From positions 1-9,820 of the forward strand of contig RQOI01000128.1 of assembly GCA_003854995.1 (NCBI GenBank): a stretch of DNA of 9,820 nt, read 5' to 3'. Below are positions 6,807 through 9,820 of this stretch, piece after piece (the stretch's first letter is position 1; every line of letters starts with the position of its first letter). The position numbers and the translations under genes were made by a program. The notes below the pieces were generated by a model. It had not been told where the DNA came from and ran no database searches. It worked only from the letters and a program-made list of their open reading frames with translations. This stretch comes from Candidatus Zhuqueibacterota bacterium. GTDB lineage: Bacteria > Zhuqueibacterota > Zhuqueibacteria > Residuimicrobiales > Krinioviventaceae.

Positions 6807-7578
6807 TTCACTGACGGTCAAAGTCTATAAAGACAAACTCGAACTCGGCCGTTACGCAGCCGATTTTGTGACGGAAACGCTGTCCGCCGCAATAACAAAA
6901 AATAGCGCCGCCTGCGCGATCCTTGCCACCGGCGCATCGCAGTTTGAATTTCTCGCCGCGTTGCGGGATGCAGATCTCGATTGGTCCAGGATGACGATAT
7001 TTCATCTGGATGAATACAAAGGCATGACGATGGAGCATCCCGCCAGTTTTCGAAAATATCTGCGCGAACGAATTCTGGATCAGGTGCAGCCCGGCCATGT
7101 CCATTTTTTGCAGGGCGATGCTGAGGACATCGACGCTGAGGTGAGGCGTTACGAAAAGCTGCTCGAACAGCACGAGGTGGACATCGCCTGCATCGGCATC
7201 GGTGAAAACGGGCATCTCGCCTTCAATGATCCGCCGGTGGCGGATTTCAATGATCCTCGCCTGGTCAAGATCGTCGAACTGGATGTCGCCTGTCGGATGC
7301 AACAGCTGGGCGAAGGATGGTTTTCGACATTCGCTGATGTGCCGACGCATGCGCTCAGCCTGACCATCCCGGCCATCATGCGATGCAAGGCGATTTCCTG
7401 CGTGGCGCCGGACGCGCGAAAAGCGCGCGCCGTGCGCGACGCCCTGCATGGTCCCGTTGCCACCGCCTGCCCGGCCTCCATTCTGCGGACGCATCGGAAT
7501 GCGGTTCTATGGCTGGATGAACCATCTGCCGCCGCGACAAAAGGCGCTGCATCGAATCCCCAGTCGAAAATGGAATAA
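6784..7578 (+). CDS. NagB-like glucosamine-6-phosphate deaminase/sugar-phosphate isomerase (variant subfamily)
   Basis: This 264-residue cytoplasmic protein belongs to the glucosamine-6-phosphate deaminase/6-phosphogluconolactonase superfamily. The phosphate loop LATGASQ (47-53), the catalytic-base motif FHLDEYKG with D76 (73-80), and the GIGENGHLAFNDP block (138-150) line up with NagB. In E. coli NagB the last block reads with D141, H143 and E148 as the ring-opening triad; here the equivalents are N142, H144 and D149, so the histidine is kept but its acidic partners are altered. The block LDVACRMQQLGEGWF (166-180) recurs in a divergent NagB-like group I recall from uncultured and saccharolytic bacteria, so this looks like a real subfamily rather than decay. 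It overlaps the GH13 gene by 23 bp and has its own GGAG site. The reaction is probably an aldose-ketose phosphate isomerisation, with or without deamination; calling it nagB outright would go beyond the evidence. Confidence 0.85.
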   Translation: MLRSFQVDSLTVKVYKDKLELGRYAADFVTETLSAAITKNSAACAILATGASQFEFLAALRDADLDWSRMTIFHLDEYKGMTMEHPASFRKYLRERILDQVQPGHVHFLQGDAEDIDAEVRRYEKLLEQHEVDIACIGIGENGHLAFNDPPVADFNDPRLVKIVELDVACRMQQLGEGWFSTFADVPTHALSLTIPAIMRCKAISCVAPDARKARAVRDALHGPVATACPASILRTHRNAVLWLDEPSAAATKGAASNPQSKME

Positions 7579-7601
7579 ATTCGCCAACGAGTAGATTTCG
7601 G

Positions 7602-7630
7602 TTGTGTTTATGAGTCGAATTCTGTTTATT
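7602..7630 (+). promoter_or_regulatory. Possible weak sigma-70-type promoter in the 92-bp gap before the transporter
   Basis: TTGTGT (7602-7607) and TTTATT (7625-7630) are separated by 17 bp, the ideal spacing, but match only 3 of 6 and 4 of 6 consensus bases. The site is reported mainly because this gap is the only one between 199 and 8933 large enough for a promoter, and it separates two functional groups. No terminator-like hairpin with a U-tract is visible after the NagB-like gene. Confidence 0.2.
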
Positions 7631-7670
7631 AGCGTTCAATGAAATCTGCCGATTCAACTGGGATATCCGT

Positions 7671-8933
7671 ATGAAACTTTTTGCTTACCTCTCCATCGTC
7701 CTTTTCATTGTCACCGGCGTCTTCGCCCGCACCGGCGCCTCCGCGTTCATCGGTCTATCGCTCATCGCCGCGTGCGCCTGTGGCGCCTTGTTCGTCATGT
7801 TTCATCGCCGGCTGAAAAGCTTTGCCTTCACAGTTTGGGTCATTGTCTTTGTCGTCGCCTCGCTCTTTTACCCGCGGGCATTCGGAAGCTGGTTCGGCAT
7901 TGATCTCGGCGTTCTGATCGTGCCCTTGATCCAGATCATCATGTTCGGGATGGGGACAACCCTCAACGTGAGCGATTTCACCCGCGTGATCAAAATGCCA
8001 TGGCCGGTGTTCATCGGCTTTGTGGCACAATTCAGCATCATGCCGGTCGCCGGTCTGGCCATTGCCACGTTGTTTGGCTTTGATCCCGAGGTTGCTGCCG
8101 GCGTCGTTCTCATCGGCTCCTGTCCCGGCGGCGTCGCATCCAATCTCATGACTTTTATCGCCGGCGGTAACGTCGCTTTGTCGGTCACCATGACCTCCTG
8201 TTCAACCCTCGCCTCGCCGCTGATGACGCCCTTTCTCATGCAGAGGCTGGCCGGAAAATTCGTGCCCATCGATTTCATCGCCATGATGTTGTCCATTTTG
8301 AACATGATCATCGTGCCCATCCTGGCGGGTCTCATCGCCAATAAAATATTGTACAGCAAAAACAAGGCCTATCACTCGGTTCGCTCTCTTGCCGTTTTCG
8401 CCCTCATCGGCATCGGGCTCGCCGTGGTCATCGGCGTCTGCACCGACGGCGCGTCGGCCGCTGTCGCGCAAATCAGCAGTGGCTTGATCCTCGGCTGTGC
8501 GCTCATCGGCGTCGTGGCGCTCGCCAAACTGGTCATCAGCGTTTTATTGAAAAGGCCGGAGAACTGGATGGACAAGGTGTTGCCCCTCGTTTCCATGCTG
8601 GGCATCTGTTTCATCATCGCTATCATCACCGCGCGCTCGAGCGACAAGCTGTTATCCGTCGGTTTGACGATCATACTGGCGGCTATCCTGCACAATTTCA
8701 TCGGCTATGCGCTGGGTTACTGGATCGCCCGCGCCCTGAAACTGGATGAAACAAAGTGTCGCACCATTGCCTTTGAAGTCGGGATGCAAAATGGCGGCAT
8801 GGCATCGGGATTGGCGATGACGGTGCTGAACTCGGCGAACGCGGCACTCGCCCCTGCCATTTTCGGCCCATGGATGAACATCTCCGGATCAGTGCTGGCG
8901 AATTACTGGCAGAGGCGAAAGGCCAGGACTTGA
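7671..8933 (+). CDS. Bile acid:sodium symporter (BASS) family transporter
   Basis: This encodes a 420-residue inner-membrane carrier of the BASS/SBF-like family, which takes up organic anions together with Na+. The unwound helix motif CPGGVASN (151-158) and the helix with S171 and T175 match the Na1 site of bacterial ASBT, and EVGMQN (369-374) supplies the E and Q shared with the Na2 site, so Na+ coupling looks intact. The C-terminal block PAIFGPWMNISGSVLANYW (395-413) is also typical. About 12-14 membrane helices can be drawn. The core normally takes about 300-330 residues; the excess comes from two helices before the core (about 4-45) and an enlarged middle section (about 238-296). ATG 7671 is preceded by a weak GGGA. 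The coding sequence looks richer in G and C at third positions than the GMC gene. The solute is unknown; the neighbouring enolase-superfamily gene suggests a sugar acid or other carboxylate. Confidence 0.9.
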   Translation: MKLFAYLSIVLFIVTGVFARTGASAFIGLSLIAACACGALFVMFHRRLKSFAFTVWVIVFVVASLFYPRAFGSWFGIDLGVLIVPLIQIIMFGMGTTLNVSDFTRVIKMPWPVFIGFVAQFSIMPVAGLAIATLFGFDPEVAAGVVLIGSCPGGVASNLMTFIAGGNVALSVTMTSCSTLASPLMTPFLMQRLAGKFVPIDFIAMMLSILNMIIVPILAGLIANKILYSKNKAYHSVRSLAVFALIGIGLAVVIGVCTDGASAAVAQISSGLILGCALIGVVALAKLVISVLLKRPENWMDKVLPLVSMLGICFIIAIITARSSDKLLSVGLTIILAAILHNFIGYALGYWIARALKLDETKCRTIAFEVGMQNGGMASGLAMTVLNSANAALAPAIFGPWMNISGSVLANYWQRRKART

Positions 8934-8982
8934 CAGGATGATGATTTTCAAAAAATCGAGTTGGATTTTGACTAAGACAACA

Positions 8983-8987
8983 GGGAG
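8983..8987 (+). promoter_or_regulatory. Shine-Dalgarno site of the MR/MLE gene
   Basis: GGGAG lies eight bases before ATG 8996 and fixes the start so that the protein opens with the twin-arginine signal. Confidence 0.7.
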
Positions 8988-8995
8988 AATAAATC

Positions 8996-9820
8996 ATGAA
9001 CAGACGCAGCTGGTTCAAAAGTATGGGCGCTGCCACCGTTGCCTCGATGGGCGGCGTTTTCAGCAGTCGAGATGTGCAGGCGGTCGAGAACAGTGTCAGA
9101 CGCGCCTCAGAGCCGTCTAAACTGGCGATCACGGATTTGCGCATTGTGAGAATGGGCGCCACCTGGCGAAAATATGTCATACGCATAGACACCAATCAAG
9201 GCGTCTCCGGTTATGGCGAAATCCGCGATGGCGCCAGCCCGACCTATGCACTCATGCTCAAGAGTCGCATTCTGGGCGAAAACCCATGCAACATGGACAA
9301 GATATTTCGCAAGATCAAACAGTTCGGCGGCCATGCCAGACAAGCAGGCGGCGTCGTGGCGATCGAGATGGCGTGCTGGGACTTGGCCGGCAAGGCGTGG
9401 GGGATCCCCTGCTGGCAGATGCTCGGCGGCAAATTTCGCGACAAGATCCGCATGTACGCGGACACCCCCTCATCGGACGATCCTGTGGAAATGGGCAATC
9501 GTCTGAAAAAACGCACTGAGGCCGGCTTCACCTTTCTCAAAATGGATATCGGCATCGGCATGCTCAGAGGTGTGGAAGGGGCGCTCTCCTCGCCTGCCGG
9601 CATGACAGAGACAAGCCAGGTGATGCATCCTTTCACCGGCATTCGCATCACCGACAAAGGATTAAAGGTTTTCCAGGATTATGCGGCGACCGTGCGCGAT
9701 ATCGTCGGCTGGGAGACGCCGATTGCCCTGGACCATTTCGGTCACTTTCCGCTCGAGGACTGCATTAAAATCGCGCAAGCCCTCGATCCCTATAACTTTG
9801 CCTGGTACGAAGACATGATC
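8996..9820 (+). CDS. Tat-exported mandelate racemase/muconate lactonizing enzyme family protein (3' end beyond window)
   Basis: The first 275 residues of an enolase-superfamily enzyme are present; the frame is open at the right edge and roughly a third of the protein is probably missing. It starts MNRRSWFKSMG, a twin-arginine export signal followed by a small-residue stretch (to about residue 29) and a short linker, so the enzyme should act outside the cytoplasm. The N-terminal capping domain spans about 43-150 and includes the MR/MLE signature AIEMACWDLAGKAWG (122-136) and MLGG (142-145). In the barrel, FLKMD (180-184) holds the strand-2 lysine but with K-x-D rather than K-x-K; D246 in LDHFGH and E272 in WYEDM are probable Mg2+ ligands. 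About 60 residues separate strand 2 from D246, roughly twice the spacing in mandelate racemase. An acid-sugar dehydratase is the likeliest activity, but the substrate is unknown. A 62-bp gap follows the BASS transporter. Confidence 0.88.
   Translation, partial: MNRRSWFKSMGAATVASMGGVFSSRDVQAVENSVRRASEPSKLAITDLRIVRMGATWRKYVIRIDTNQGVSGYGEIRDGASPTYALMLKSRILGENPCNMDKIFRKIKQFGGHARQAGGVVAIEMACWDLAGKAWGIPCWQMLGGKFRDKIRMYADTPSSDDPVEMGNRLKKRTEAGFTFLKMDIGIGMLRGVEGALSSPAGMTETSQVMHPFTGIRITDKGLKVFQDYAATVRDIVGWETPIALDHFGHFPLEDCIKIAQALDPYNFAWYEDMI

Noticed and set aside
6808..7494. Long open frame on the - strand opposite the NagB-like gene
   Set aside because: It lies wholly over a well-supported gene, shows no domain I recognise and is rich in H and R as expected of an antisense shadow.
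8698..9195. Open frame on the - strand spanning the transporter end and MR/MLE start
   Set aside because: It overlaps two real genes, crosses their spacer and has no recognisable domain.
1..9820. CRISPR array, transposon ends, tRNA or phage genes
   Set aside because: No spaced direct repeats, transposase-like frames, terminal inverted repeats or tRNA-like folds were seen on reading the window.

Overview
The window is bacterial and gene-dense. All eight recognisable protein genes lie on the + strand, and the last runs off the right edge. Several starts carry clear Shine-Dalgarno sequences (188-192, 6774-6777, 8983-8987), which argues against a typical Bacteroidetes genome. The mix of genes looks like an uncultured, heterotrophic, saccharolytic bacterium: a Tat-exported enolase-superfamily protein, an unusual NagB relative, a cholesterol-oxidase-like GMC enzyme and a DUF1015 protein. 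A lineage near Calditrichota/KSB1 or Planctomycetes would fit, but this is an impression from gene content, not a demonstrated placement.

Layout. Positions 1-198 are non-coding. They hold a short heptamer repeat and two overlapping, mutually exclusive hairpins ahead of the first gene. Positions 199-7578 look like one transcription unit of six tightly packed genes: a DUF1015 protein, a metallo-beta-lactamase-fold hydrolase, a GMC-family FAD oxidoreductase, an aldehyde dehydrogenase, a GH13 alpha-amylase-family glycosidase and a NagB-like sugar-phosphate isomerase/deaminase. Spacing is at most 32 bp. GMC and ALDH overlap by 8 bp, and GH13 and NagB by 23 bp. A 92-bp gap (7579-7670) then separates a second group: a bile acid:sodium symporter (BASS) family transporter, a 62-bp gap, and a Tat-signal mandelate racemase/muconate lactonizing enzyme (MR/MLE) homologue that continues past 9820.

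How the genes may work together. The GMC oxidoreductase and ALDH form a plausible alcohol-to-aldehyde-to-carboxylate pair, with the MBL hydrolase possibly acting on an ester or lactone upstream or downstream of it. The GH13 enzyme and NagB-like protein suggest cytoplasmic alpha-glucan hydrolysis beside amino-sugar-phosphate or sugar-phosphate metabolism. The second group pairs a Na+-coupled organic anion carrier with an extracytoplasmic acid-sugar dehydratase-like enzyme, consistent with uptake of an organic acid made outside the cytoplasm. The pathway links are inferences from gene order; the family assignments rest on visible motifs. No tRNA, rRNA, insertion sequence, CRISPR array or phage gene was recognised, and nothing in the window amounts to a clearly new system.
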